Assembly: GCA_002314455.1 (NCBI GenBank)
Contig: DCFZ01000052.1
Span: forward strand, 1 to 23,727
Direction: 5' to 3'
From: Lentisphaeria bacterium UBA1791
GTDB taxonomy: Bacteria > Verrucomicrobiota > Lentisphaeria > Victivallales > Victivallaceae
Length of the DNA stretch: 23,727 nucleotides
Every line of letters begins with the position of its first letter. Positions within the stretch are counted from its first letter, which is position 1. The position numbers were made by a program, and so were the translations under genes. Shown here piece by piece: positions 13,263-20,887 of this stretch. The notes beneath the pieces are model-generated. The model was given only the letters and a program-made list of their open reading frames with translations, ran no database searches and had not been told where the DNA came from.

Positions 13263-14815
13263 ATCCGGCCTTCGTTTTCGCCGTAGCTGCGCACCAGGGG
13301 GCGCGCCAGCATCGTTTCGTAGATGTCGATGTACTGCCTGGCGGTCACGTCGTAATTGAAACGCGCCTTGGCTTCGCGCATCACCCGGGCGACGACCGTT
13401 TCGCGGAAGCTTTCCGGCTTGGCATAGAAGCGCATCGCCGAATCAATGCCCCAGCTCAAGCCGCCGTCGTCGTAATCGGCAAAGAGGAAACCGTTGCCGG
13501 TTTTGCCGTCGTCGCTCAACTCCTCGACGCTGTCGTGCAATCCGCCCGTATCGCGCGCCACCGGCAGACTGCCGTAATACTGGCAGGTCATCTGCGGCAA
13601 CCCGCACGGCTCAAAGCGCGACGGCATCAAAATGAAATCCGACGCCGCAAAGGCGAGGCGCGACAGACTTTCCTCAAAACCGCAGACCGTCACGCGGTCG
13701 TAGAAATTGTGGAATTTGACGATGTTGCGGAAAATTTCCTGATAACTGCCGTCGGCGACGATCGCGATCTGCAGTTTCTGATCGTAATATTTGTGTACGA
13801 CGCTGTAAAGGATGTCCGACAAAAGCGAACACCCTTTCTGCACCGGATCGAGCCGGTGCGGCCAGAAAAAGATCGGCGCGTGCTGATCGACCATCAGCCC
13901 CGTGCGTTCCTGAAATGCGATCTTGTTGACCTGTTTGGCGCGCAAATGGTTGTCCGCATTGTACTTCATCTCGAGATAGTCGTCGCTCTCGGGGTCGCAC
14001 GCCGGATCGGGGCTGTTCAAAATACCGCTCGCGCAACCGGCGTTGTACTTGCCGATGATCTCGCTGCGGATGCCCTGCGGCACAAAATCGTGGTAGCCGT
14101 TGACCATTTCGCGCAAAAAGGTCGGACTGACCGTATTGATGAAGTGGGCGGCAAAAATACCGCTCGCCATCAGGTCGATCGGATTGTTGTTGCGGCTTTC
14201 CTCGTAATTGTAAGGCGGCCGCAAGAAATAAAGGTTGGTCCAAAAGGCCGCGGCGTCGATGCCGCGGTCTTCGACCTGCGCCAGCGTCGCCCGCTGGGTG
14301 TGGATATTGTGGACGGTGAAAAGACAGGGGATCCCCATCCGCCGGGCTGCGGCAGGAATCAGCCCCGTCATCCAGTCATTGCAATGAATCAAGTCGGGCT
14401 TGACGATCGGGATGATGTTGTTGATCACTTCGCGCTGAAACGCCAGCGCCTGATGCAGACAGTCGTCGTTGTATCCGCTGTAAACGGAATCCCGGTAGTA
14501 AAAGATCCGGTCTTCCGCCAGATGGATGCGCGAGTTGTGCAAACTGCTCATGAAAACGCGCAGTTCGTTGCTGATCAACTGACCGACGTCGATATGAAAC
14601 ATTTTGCGGTAGTGCGGCAACGCCACGTGGACGTCCGCCCCGGCGCGGTAAAGAGCAGAAACAAGACTTGCCGAAACATCCGCCATACCGCCCGCCTTGG
14701 CGTGCAGATAGTGCGCCATATTGCCCATACCGTCGGGCAAGTAGGTGATTTCCGGCGTTACCACGAGAACTCGCGGCGACGTATTCTTTTTCTGACTCCT
14801 GACCTTGCGTTCCAT
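13259..14815 (-). CDS. glgA: Glycogen synthase GlgA (GT5)
   Basis: GlgA is a GT5 retaining glucosyltransferase that extends alpha-1,4-glucan from a nucleotide-glucose, usually ADP-glucose in bacteria. The family KXGG loop appears as KAGGMADV (residues 40-47). IHCNDWMTGLIPA and VHNIHTQRA follow in the first Rossmann domain, and PSRFEPCGLPQMTCQYYGSLPVARDTGGLHDSV in pieces in the second. The 518 residues exceed the ~477 of E. coli, partly through about 15 extra residues between TPEI and KAGG. GAGAGG lies just upstream of the ATG. The gene is 18 bases after glgP and overlaps glgB. The ADP-glucose pyrophosphorylase gene glgC is not in the window. Confidence 0.95.
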   Translation of the reverse strand: MERKVRSQKKNTSPRVLVVTPEITYLPDGMGNMAHYLHAKAGGMADVSASLVSALYRAGADVHVALPHYRKMFHIDVGQLISNELRVFMSSLHNSRIHLAEDRIFYYRDSVYSGYNDDCLHQALAFQREVINNIIPIVKPDLIHCNDWMTGLIPAAARRMGIPCLFTVHNIHTQRATLAQVEDRGIDAAAFWTNLYFLRPPYNYEESRNNNPIDLMASGIFAAHFINTVSPTFLREMVNGYHDFVPQGIRSEIIGKYNAGCASGILNSPDPACDPESDDYLEMKYNADNHLRAKQVNKIAFQERTGLMVDQHAPIFFWPHRLDPVQKGCSLLSDILYSVVHKYYDQKLQIAIVADGSYQEIFRNIVKFHNFYDRVTVCGFEESLSRLAFAASDFILMPSRFEPCGLPQMTCQYYGSLPVARDTGGLHDSVEELSDDGKTGNGFLFADYDDGGLSWGIDSAMRFYAKPESFRETVVARVMREAKARFNYDVTARQYIDIYETMLARPLVRSYGENEGRI

Positions 14816-14833
14816 ATCCGCCTCTCTTGTTAC

Positions 14834-17374
14834 TTACAGCGGCCAGCTCATGAAACCCGGCACGCTGTTGTCCCAATCCTTGCCCGCCGCCTTAATCCGG
14901 GCGGTGACGCCGAAACGTCCGGCGAGGTCACATTTGATCTGCGCACCATAAACATAATCGCCGTTGCCCAAATTGTCAAGCATTTTCATCGCAAATGATG
15001 CACTTTCAATGATTTCATTGTGGGCGTCGACCCGTCCGCAATAGGCGTCGACCTCGACCTCTTCGGGTTTCAAGTCGCCGAGCGAAACGCGGACTTTGAT
15101 CTCGAAGTGATCGCCGACGTGAAGATCGTCAAAGGAACCCAGAACTTCCGGCTCTTCGACCGCGACGCGGCGGTCGTCGACGAAGTTTTTCTTGAGGGCG
15201 ATCTTATTCGCCGTCAGCTTTTTCGCATAGGCGGCGTCCTCTTTCACCAGCGCCTTGTACGCGCCGGTCGCGGGTTTGTAGAACTCGCGTTCGTAATCCT
15301 CGACCATGCGGGTGCTCGAGAAATCGCAAAGACCGGTGATGATCGATTCGCGCATCATCTCGATCCAGCGCATCGGCAGATCGCCGCTCACGCGGTCGTA
15401 GAAACGCGGAATGATCTCGTTTTCAAGCAAGTTGAAAAGCTGCAGCGATTCGTACACGTCGCGATCTTCATCGCTGGTATAGTCTTCACTGCTGGCGATC
15501 GCCCAGCCGTTTTTGCCGTTCCAGGCTTCCGCCCACCAGCCGTCGAGAATACTGCAGTTGATGACGCCGTTGACCGCGGCTTTCATACCGCTGGTGCCGC
15601 TGGCTTCCTGCGGACGGCGCGGAGTGTTGAGCCACACGTCGACGCCCTGGACGAGCGAACGCGCCATGCCGATGTCGTAATTCTCGAGGAAAATAAGTTT
15701 ATCCTGCACTTTTTCGCGCTGGGCGAACTGGATGAGATCCTGAATAAGGTGTTTACCGGGATCATCCGCGGGGTGCGCCTTGCCGGCAAAGATGAATTGG
15801 ATCGGGCGCTCGGTATTGCGCAACAGTGCGAGCAGACGCTTCTCGTCGCGCAACAAGAGCGTGCCGCGCTTGTAGGTCGCAAAGCGGCGGGCAAAACCGA
15901 TCGTCAACACGTCGGGACGCAAACTCGTGCGGCGGCTTTCCGCACCTTCGAGCACATAGGCGAAATTCGATTCCGCCCAGCGGCGGACGCGACGGATCAG
16001 CGCCTGACGGCAGAGTTCGTGGGTCGCCCACAGCGTTTCGTTGGGGATCCGCGCCATGCCTTCGCGCACGAGTTTTTCGTCGGGGTTGCCCGCCCATTTC
16101 GGGCAGAGGTACTGGTCAAAAAGTTCCCAGTGGCGGTGCGAGATCCACGATGCGACGTGGATGCCGTTGGTGATGTGGCGGATCGGAATCTCGCCGATCG
16201 AACGGCCGGGCCACAGATGTTTCCACATCTGACGGGCGACTTCGCCGTGAAGCGCGCTCACGCCGTTGCAGTAGTTCGCCGCCATGCGCAGACCGAAAAC
16301 CGTCATCGACATCTCGCCGGAGCGGCCGCGGTCACAGATCGGAATGCCCCAGTCGATGACGCGGTTGATGTCGAATTTCGCCTCGGCGGCAAAGCGCGCC
16401 AGATAGGGGCGCACCAGATTGAGGTCAAAGACCTCGTTGCCGGCAGGCACGGGGGTGTGCGTCGTGAAAACGTTGCTGCGCCAGACGATCTCGAGCGCGA
16501 CGTTGGGGTCGTACCCGCAGTCGTTGACCAAATGAGCGATGCGCGCCAGCGACAAAAAGCCGGCGTGACCTTCATTCATATGGCAGACGGCAGGATCGCA
16601 ACCGAGCGCGAGCAGCGCCTTGACGCCGCCGATGCCCAAGAGCAGTTCCTGATGCAGACGCATGCGCTTGTCGCCGCCGTAAAGCCGCCACGAAACACTG
16701 CGCAGATCCTGCGGATTCTGCGGCACTTCGGTATCGAGCAACACCAGCGGGATGTTGCCGACTTTGAGCACCCAGACCGCCGCGAAAAGGTCGCGGTCGA
16801 CCAGCGGGATCGAAATGGTGATCTCTTTGCCCGACTTGTCGTGCGCGCGGACGATCGGCAGATCCTGGATCTCGGCGATCGGGTAACGCTCGGTCTGCCA
16901 GCCGGTGCGGTCGAGCACCTGACGGAAATATCCTTCGCGGTAGAGCAATCCCACCGCGACCAGCGGCAGTTTCAGATCGCTCGCGGCTTTCAGATGGTCG
17001 CCGGCGAGCACGCCGAGGCCGCCCGAAAAGATGCGGATGCTTTCGTGAATGCCGAATTCAAGCGAGAAATACGCGATCGAACGCTTGGAAATGTCGAGCA
17101 CGCCCGCCGTTTCCCGTTCAAAGTCACTTTTGACCGCGTTGAGTTGCGAAACATAGAGCGCGTCGTGCGCGAGTTCCTCCAAACGCATCTGCGGCACTTT
17201 GCGCAGAAATTCCTTGGCGGTACCGGAAAGCTGACGCCAGAGCGCGGGATCAATGCGGACAAAGAGGTCGATGGCGTTCTTATTCCAGCACCACCAGATG
17301 TTGTCCGCGAGCGTTTCAAGAAATTTGATCTCGGCGGGGATCCGCGGCGAGACGTTGTAAAGATGCAAACCCAT
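14834..17374 (-). CDS. glgP: Alpha-glucan phosphorylase, short GT35 type with DUF3417 N terminus
   Basis: This phosphorylase releases glucose 1-phosphate from glycogen or maltodextrin using pyridoxal phosphate. The N-terminal ~120 residues (LADNIWWCWN and following) match the DUF3417 domain of the Thermotoga-type phosphorylases. The PLP lysine lies in EASGTSGMKAAVNG (K598), followed by DGWWAEAWNGKNGWAI. The 846-residue length and motif wording fit the archaeal/Thermotoga-type branch rather than E. coli MalP/GlgP. It starts at ATG 17374 with AAGG about nine bases upstream. It is followed at 18 bases by glgA, so mobilising and storing enzymes share a transcript. I found no clear -10/-35 in the 88 bases upstream. 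Confidence 0.94.
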   Translation of the reverse strand: MGLHLYNVSPRIPAEIKFLETLADNIWWCWNKNAIDLFVRIDPALWRQLSGTAKEFLRKVPQMRLEELAHDALYVSQLNAVKSDFERETAGVLDISKRSIAYFSLEFGIHESIRIFSGGLGVLAGDHLKAASDLKLPLVAVGLLYREGYFRQVLDRTGWQTERYPIAEIQDLPIVRAHDKSGKEITISIPLVDRDLFAAVWVLKVGNIPLVLLDTEVPQNPQDLRSVSWRLYGGDKRMRLHQELLLGIGGVKALLALGCDPAVCHMNEGHAGFLSLARIAHLVNDCGYDPNVALEIVWRSNVFTTHTPVPAGNEVFDLNLVRPYLARFAAEAKFDINRVIDWGIPICDRGRSGEMSMTVFGLRMAANYCNGVSALHGEVARQMWKHLWPGRSIGEIPIRHITNGIHVASWISHRHWELFDQYLCPKWAGNPDEKLVREGMARIPNETLWATHELCRQALIRRVRRWAESNFAYVLEGAESRRTSLRPDVLTIGFARRFATYKRGTLLLRDEKRLLALLRNTERPIQFIFAGKAHPADDPGKHLIQDLIQFAQREKVQDKLIFLENYDIGMARSLVQGVDVWLNTPRRPQEASGTSGMKAAVNGVINCSILDGWWAEAWNGKNGWAIASSEDYTSDEDRDVYESLQLFNLLENEIIPRFYDRVSGDLPMRWIEMMRESIITGLCDFSSTRMVEDYEREFYKPATGAYKALVKEDAAYAKKLTANKIALKKNFVDDRRVAVEEPEVLGSFDDLHVGDHFEIKVRVSLGDLKPEEVEVDAYCGRVDAHNEIIESASFAMKMLDNLGNGDYVYGAQIKCDLAGRFGVTARIKAAGKDWDNSVPGFMSWPL

Positions 17375-17414
17375 TTCAATACCTTAAGGCGACTGATCGG
17401 AGCGCCCGGTTCCG

Positions 17415-17452
17415 GTGTAAAAAAATCCGGCGTCGCCACCGGATTTTTACAC
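17415..17452. terminator. Bidirectional-type intrinsic terminator after the CBM48 gene
   Basis: Arms 17415-17430 and 17439-17452 pair as GTGTAAAAA..TCCGG with CCGGATTTTTACAC, with two extra A in one arm and an eight-base loop. The minus-strand transcript reads A-tract, CCGG stem, then seven T. It ends the CBM48 transcript and separates it from glgP. Confidence 0.8.
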
Positions 17453-17462
17453 GATTCAAAAA

Positions 17463-17795
17463 CTACTTTTCCTCAACGACCAAAACGTTGTTGCAGGAAC
17501 CGAATTCGTTGGGGGCGAGATTCGGATTGTCCGCATCCAGCCGCCACTGCCCGTCGACGACCAGCTTGTACTGGTAGGTGCCGGGCGCGAGACGCAACTG
17601 GCAACGGTAGACGCCATCGCCGTTTTTGTCGGTCATTTTCTTTTCCGGCTGCCAATTGTTGAAACTGCCGGCGATGCAGACGGTACGGCCGGGCTGTTCA
17701 TTGACGACGAGGTTGATGCAGCGCTTGGTGTCCTTTTCCGCCGGAGCGGCCGCGGTCGCCTTGCGGCTCACGCGCTTCAGATTCTTTCCAGCCAT
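17463..17795 (-). CDS. Stand-alone CBM48 glycogen-binding protein
   Basis: The 110-residue protein is a basic N-terminal tail of about 25 residues plus one CBM48 domain like that of AMPK-beta. Visible marks are IAGSFNNWQP (W48), NGDGVYRCQLRLAPGTYQYKLVVDG in pieces (K77), W84 and the NPN (N92) that in this family stack on or bond to alpha-glucan. No catalytic domain is attached. AAGGAG seven bases before the ATG supports the start. It lies 40 bases after the 2-oxoacid oxidoreductase gene and upstream of glgP, from which a terminator separates it. A role in binding glycogen granules or recruiting glg enzymes is inference from the domain and neighbours. Confidence 0.85.
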   Translation of the reverse strand: MAGKNLKRVSRKATAAAPAEKDTKRCINLVVNEQPGRTVCIAGSFNNWQPEKKMTDKNGDGVYRCQLRLAPGTYQYKLVVDGQWRLDADNPNLAPNEFGSCNNVLVVEEK

Positions 17796-17835
17796 AATGT
17801 TTCTCCTTATCTTAATGGTGGTCCAATGCTCGATC

Positions 17836-19302
17836 TTATGCCAATGCCGCTTTTTTGCCGGCGGCGAAAGCTTCCAGATTCTGTTTTAAAACCGCCGGTT
17901 TCGCAGCGAAGTTTTCGGTGATCGCATCCAAGTAGGCGGCGTCGAACGCCTTTTCCTCGGATTCCGAGAAACCGTTCTCGCGCAGGATCACCGACAGCGC
18001 GCCGATGATCGCCGAGTTGGCGCATTTCGGATTGCCGACGCTGTTGGCGATCGCGAGCGCATCCAAGCCGTAAACTTTCTGATTGGCGCCGACTTCGGGC
18101 TTCGCCATCGTCGAATGATCGTAGACGAGAATGCCGTTTCCGCCGAGGACGTGGCGGAACTTGTCCAGCCCCGTCTGCGTCATCGCGATCAAAAGATCGC
18201 AGTCGCGGTCGACCATCGGCGACGAAATCGCGCCGGAATTGACGATCACGGCACAGCTGGCGGCGCCGCCGCGCTGTTCCGGCCCGTAAGAAGGCATCCA
18301 GCTGACGTTGAGCTTGCTCAACCGCCCCATATTGGCGAGGTTGAGACCGAGGCTCAAAACGCCCTGCCCGCCGAAGCCGCAGATCTTCACGCGGCGCTCT
18401 TTCGAGAAAACCGCGAATTTCGAAGCGTCCGCCGCGTTGGAATTCTCGCTGATTCCGGGGAGCAGAAGCGACTTGACTTCCTCGGGTTCGCGAATGATCG
18501 CGGGGGGCAGTTCACCGACCGGCGTCGCCGCACTGCGGTCGCGGAGACAGCCGAGCGGGAAAAACTTGGTCATCTTTTCATCGATGAAATCGTTGACCTG
18601 ATCGGCGTTCATCTTGAGGTTGATCGGGCACGGCGAAAGCACTTCGACGAGCGAAAAGCCCTTGCGGTCGCGCAAGTTTTCGATCGCCTTGTTGACCGCC
18701 TTTTTCGCCTTGAGAATGTTGGCGGTCGAAGTCAGCGCAACGCGCTCGATGTAGACCGGCGCTTCCAGCGCGTTGACAATCTCGCAGACCTTGGTCGGGA
18801 AACCGTCGGTCTCGGGATTGCGCCCGTAGGGGCTGGTCGTCGTGATCTGCCCGGGAAGCGTCGTCGGCGCCATCTGACCGCCGGTCATGCCGTAGTTGGA
18901 GTTGTTGACGAAAAAGACCGAAATCTTTTCGCCGCGGTTCGCCGCCTGAATGAACTCGTTGAAGCCGATCGCCGCGAGGTCGCCGTCGCCCTGATAGGAA
19001 ATGACGAAACTCTCGGGGTTGGCGCGGCTCGCACCGGTCGCCACCGCAGGCGCTCTGCCGTGCGGCACCGAAATGCTGCCGACGTTGAAATAATAGTAGG
19101 CAAAGACCGCGCACCCGACCGGCGCGATGATGACCGTCTTGCCCTGAATGCCGTATTCCTCGATCGCCTCGGCGATCAGTTTGTGCAGAATGCCGTGGCC
19201 GCAACCGGGGCAGTAGTGCATGTTTTTCTTGATCGGACCGGGACGCCGTTCAAACGGGTCAAAGAAAACCGCGGAACGCCCGAATTTGACTTTTTCGCTC
19301 AT
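17836..19302 (-). CDS. 2-oxoacid:ferredoxin oxidoreductase, fused beta (TPP) and gamma subunits
   Basis: This is part of a KOR/VOR-type complex that oxidatively decarboxylates a 2-oxoacid to its acyl-CoA and reduces ferredoxin. Residues ~1-270 are the thiamine-pyrophosphate beta subunit: YCPGCGHG (C31, C34), GDGDLAAIGFNE (near residue 104) and NNSNYGMTGGQ. From about residue 300 begins the gamma subunit: ICGFGGQGVLSLG, then SYGPEQRGGAA and a C-terminal helical end. The 488 residues equal the two subunits joined through an Asn/Ala-rich linker. The ATG overlaps the alpha-subunit stop by four bases. Wording is nearest to 2-oxoisovalerate (Vor) or 2-oxoglutarate (Kor) enzymes; sequence alone does not settle the substrate. 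Confidence 0.9.
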   Translation of the reverse strand: MSEKVKFGRSAVFFDPFERRPGPIKKNMHYCPGCGHGILHKLIAEAIEEYGIQGKTVIIAPVGCAVFAYYYFNVGSISVPHGRAPAVATGASRANPESFVISYQGDGDLAAIGFNEFIQAANRGEKISVFFVNNSNYGMTGGQMAPTTLPGQITTTSPYGRNPETDGFPTKVCEIVNALEAPVYIERVALTSTANILKAKKAVNKAIENLRDRKGFSLVEVLSPCPINLKMNADQVNDFIDEKMTKFFPLGCLRDRSAATPVGELPPAIIREPEEVKSLLLPGISENSNAADASKFAVFSKERRVKICGFGGQGVLSLGLNLANMGRLSKLNVSWMPSYGPEQRGGAASCAVIVNSGAISSPMVDRDCDLLIAMTQTGLDKFRHVLGGNGILVYDHSTMAKPEVGANQKVYGLDALAIANSVGNPKCANSAIIGALSVILRENGFSESEEKAFDAAYLDAITENFAAKPAVLKQNLEAFAAGKKAALA

Positions 19303-20372
19303 TTTGCCAACTCCTTCAACACCTTCTTGGCCGCGGCGCAGACTTCGTCACCGCCGGGCACATTGCCGCCCATCCGGTTGCAGAGGACAACCGGCAACTT
19401 GCATTCGACGGCAAGTTTCACGTCTTCGATCATCTGCCCCGCACTCATCTCGAGGCTCATCACCGCCTTGGCTTTGCCGCCTTTGACGATCTTCTGCAAC
19501 GCATCGACCGGGAAAGGATAGACCATCTGCGGCCGGATCAAGCCGACTTTCAGCCCTTCGGCGCGGAGTTGATCGACCGCACCGCGGGCGATGCGCGAAC
19601 AAATGCCGTACGCGACAATCACCAGCTCGGCGTCGTCGGTAAGGTAATTTTCGCAACGCTGTTCTTTGGCTTCGATCTCGCGGTATTTTTTCTGAAGCTT
19701 GACGTTTTGCGCTTCAAGGTCGTCGTGCTCCATATAGATCGACGTGATGTAATTCGCCTTGCCGTCGACGATGCGCCCCATTTTCCACTCGGGGTCGTAA
19801 ACGTCGGTCGCGGGTTCGGGCAATTCGACCGATTCCATCATCTGACCGATGACGCCGTCCGCCATCACATACGCCGGCATGCGGTATTTTTCCGCCATAT
19901 GAAAGGCGTCGACCGTCATGTCGCACATTTCCTGAACCGAGTTCGGGGTGAAAACGAGGCACTTGTAACTGCCGTGCCCGCCGCCCTTGACCAGCTGGAA
20001 GTAATCCGCCTGCTCGGGGCCGATGTTGCCCAGCCCCGGGCCGCCGCGGGTGATGTCGAGGATGACCGCCGGCATTTCGTAACCGGCGAGGTAGCTGACG
20101 CCTTCCTGCTTCAAACTGATGCCCAGCCCCGACGAAGCGGTGAGGCACCGGTGACCGGCGGCGACGCCGCCGATGATCATATTGATCGCGCCGATCTCGG
20201 ACTCCGCCTGAATGAACGTGCGGTGAAGTTTCGGGAAAAGCAACGCCGCCGCCTGCGCGATTTCACTCGCGGGCGTGATCGGATAGCCGAAATAGCAGTC
20301 GCACCCGGCGAGCAATGCGCCGTAGACCGCCGCCTCGTTGCCCTTGAGCAACAAGCGATGATTGTATTTCAT
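19299..20372 (-). CDS. vorB: 2-oxoacid:ferredoxin oxidoreductase alpha subunit (VorB/KorA-like)
   Basis: The 357-residue alpha subunit carries the pyrimidine-binding half of the TPP site and the CoA-facing domain. Family text is clear: GNEAAVYGALLAGCDCYFGYPITPASEI in pieces near the N terminus, AESEIGAINMIIGG, TASSGLGISLKQEG and DITRGGPGLGNIGPEQADYF, then a transketolase C-terminal-like domain. The ATG at 20372 has GAGGAG about nine bases upstream, formed by the last codons of the ferredoxin gene. It overlaps the beta-gamma gene in ATGA. The assignment to VorB (2-oxoisovalerate, branched-chain) over KorA is by overall resemblance and remains open. Confidence 0.88.
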   Translation of the reverse strand: MKYNHRLLLKGNEAAVYGALLAGCDCYFGYPITPASEIAQAAALLFPKLHRTFIQAESEIGAINMIIGGVAAGHRCLTASSGLGISLKQEGVSYLAGYEMPAVILDITRGGPGLGNIGPEQADYFQLVKGGGHGSYKCLVFTPNSVQEMCDMTVDAFHMAEKYRMPAYVMADGVIGQMMESVELPEPATDVYDPEWKMGRIVDGKANYITSIYMEHDDLEAQNVKLQKKYREIEAKEQRCENYLTDDAELVIVAYGICSRIARGAVDQLRAEGLKVGLIRPQMVYPFPVDALQKIVKGGKAKAVMSLEMSAGQMIEDVKLAVECKLPVVLCNRMGGNVPGGDEVCAAAKKVLKELAK

Positions 20373-20377
20373 GGAAT

Positions 20378-20602
20378 TTACTCCTCTTCAAAGATGGTGA
20401 TCGCACCCGGTTCCGGGCACTGGTGAAAGCACGAACCGCAACCGATGCAATCCTGCGGGTTGTCCGCCTTGACCGCCACGTAACCCTGAATGTTGATCGC
20501 GTTTCCAACGGAGATCAACTTTTTCGGGCACGCGGGAATACAGCGGCGGCACCCCTTGCACTCATCGGCGCTGATGCTGATGCGATGTTTTTTCGCAGCC
20601 AT
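20378..20602 (-). CDS. 2x[4Fe-4S] ferredoxin (delta) subunit of the 2-oxoacid oxidoreductase
   Basis: The 74-residue protein is a dicluster ferredoxin. Cysteines 15, 18, 21 and 25 and cysteines 52, 55, 58 and 62 form two CX2CX2CX3CP motifs, each binding a [4Fe-4S] cluster. It would pass electrons from the TPP site of the alpha/beta subunits to an external ferredoxin. AGGAG precedes the ATG. The gene leads the operon and its end supplies the ribosome-binding site of the alpha subunit five bases downstream. With the fused beta-gamma gene, three reading frames encode all four functional parts. Confidence 0.93.
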   Translation of the reverse strand: MAAKKHRISISADECKGCRRCIPACPKKLISVGNAINIQGYVAVKADNPQDCIGCGSCFHQCPEPGAITIFEEE

Positions 20603-20673
20603 TTTTACTACTCCTGAATCTTAACTTGTTGAACGGAAACTATTTCCCGTAAAACACAATGATGTTGCCCTAT

Positions 20674-20702
20674 AATATAACACCGAAACGTCCCAAAGTC
20701 AA
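20674..20702 (-). promoter_or_regulatory. Promoter of the 2-oxoacid oxidoreductase operon
   Basis: On the minus strand TTGACT (20702-20697), a 17-base spacer and TATATT (20679-20674) form a strong promoter. GGTGT lies directly before the -10, giving the same extended -10 as rhaA with T for C. The predicted start near 20667 leaves about 64 bases of leader. The leader contains no obvious riboswitch. Confidence 0.8.
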
Positions 20703-20812
20703 CTTTTTTTCGCCAAAAAACGCCCCATTCAACATCTTGAAAATCAATTCATTGAATGCCGTGAATGGTCCGTTTTTTGCGATGCGCCGATGCGCTTTTG
20801 TCCATGGCGCGT

Positions 20813-20841
20813 TTGTTTTTTGGCAAAAGCGGTGCTATATT
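20813..20841 (+). promoter_or_regulatory. Promoter of the plus-strand exported gene
   Basis: TTGTTT (20813-20818), a 17-base spacer and TATATT (20836-20841) with GGTGC before it. The string GGTGCTATATT is shared with the rhaA promoter. The predicted start near 20848 leaves about 40 bases of leader with AAGGAA before the ATG. The segment 20603-20887 otherwise holds only this and the divergent promoter. Confidence 0.7.
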
Positions 20842-20887
20842 TAACTTGAAACCGCAAAATTCACCCTAAAAAAAAGGAAATGTGTCT

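Noticed and set aside
15020..17662. 880-residue open frame on the plus strand opposite glgP
   Set aside because: It mirrors glgP exactly, has no family motif and is rich in Arg/Asp/Ala. It arises because the GC-biased codon use of the real gene avoids stops on the other strand.
20603..20673. Riboswitch in the leader of the ferredoxin operon
   Set aside because: About 64 A/T-rich bases with no stable stem or conserved core that I can recognise.
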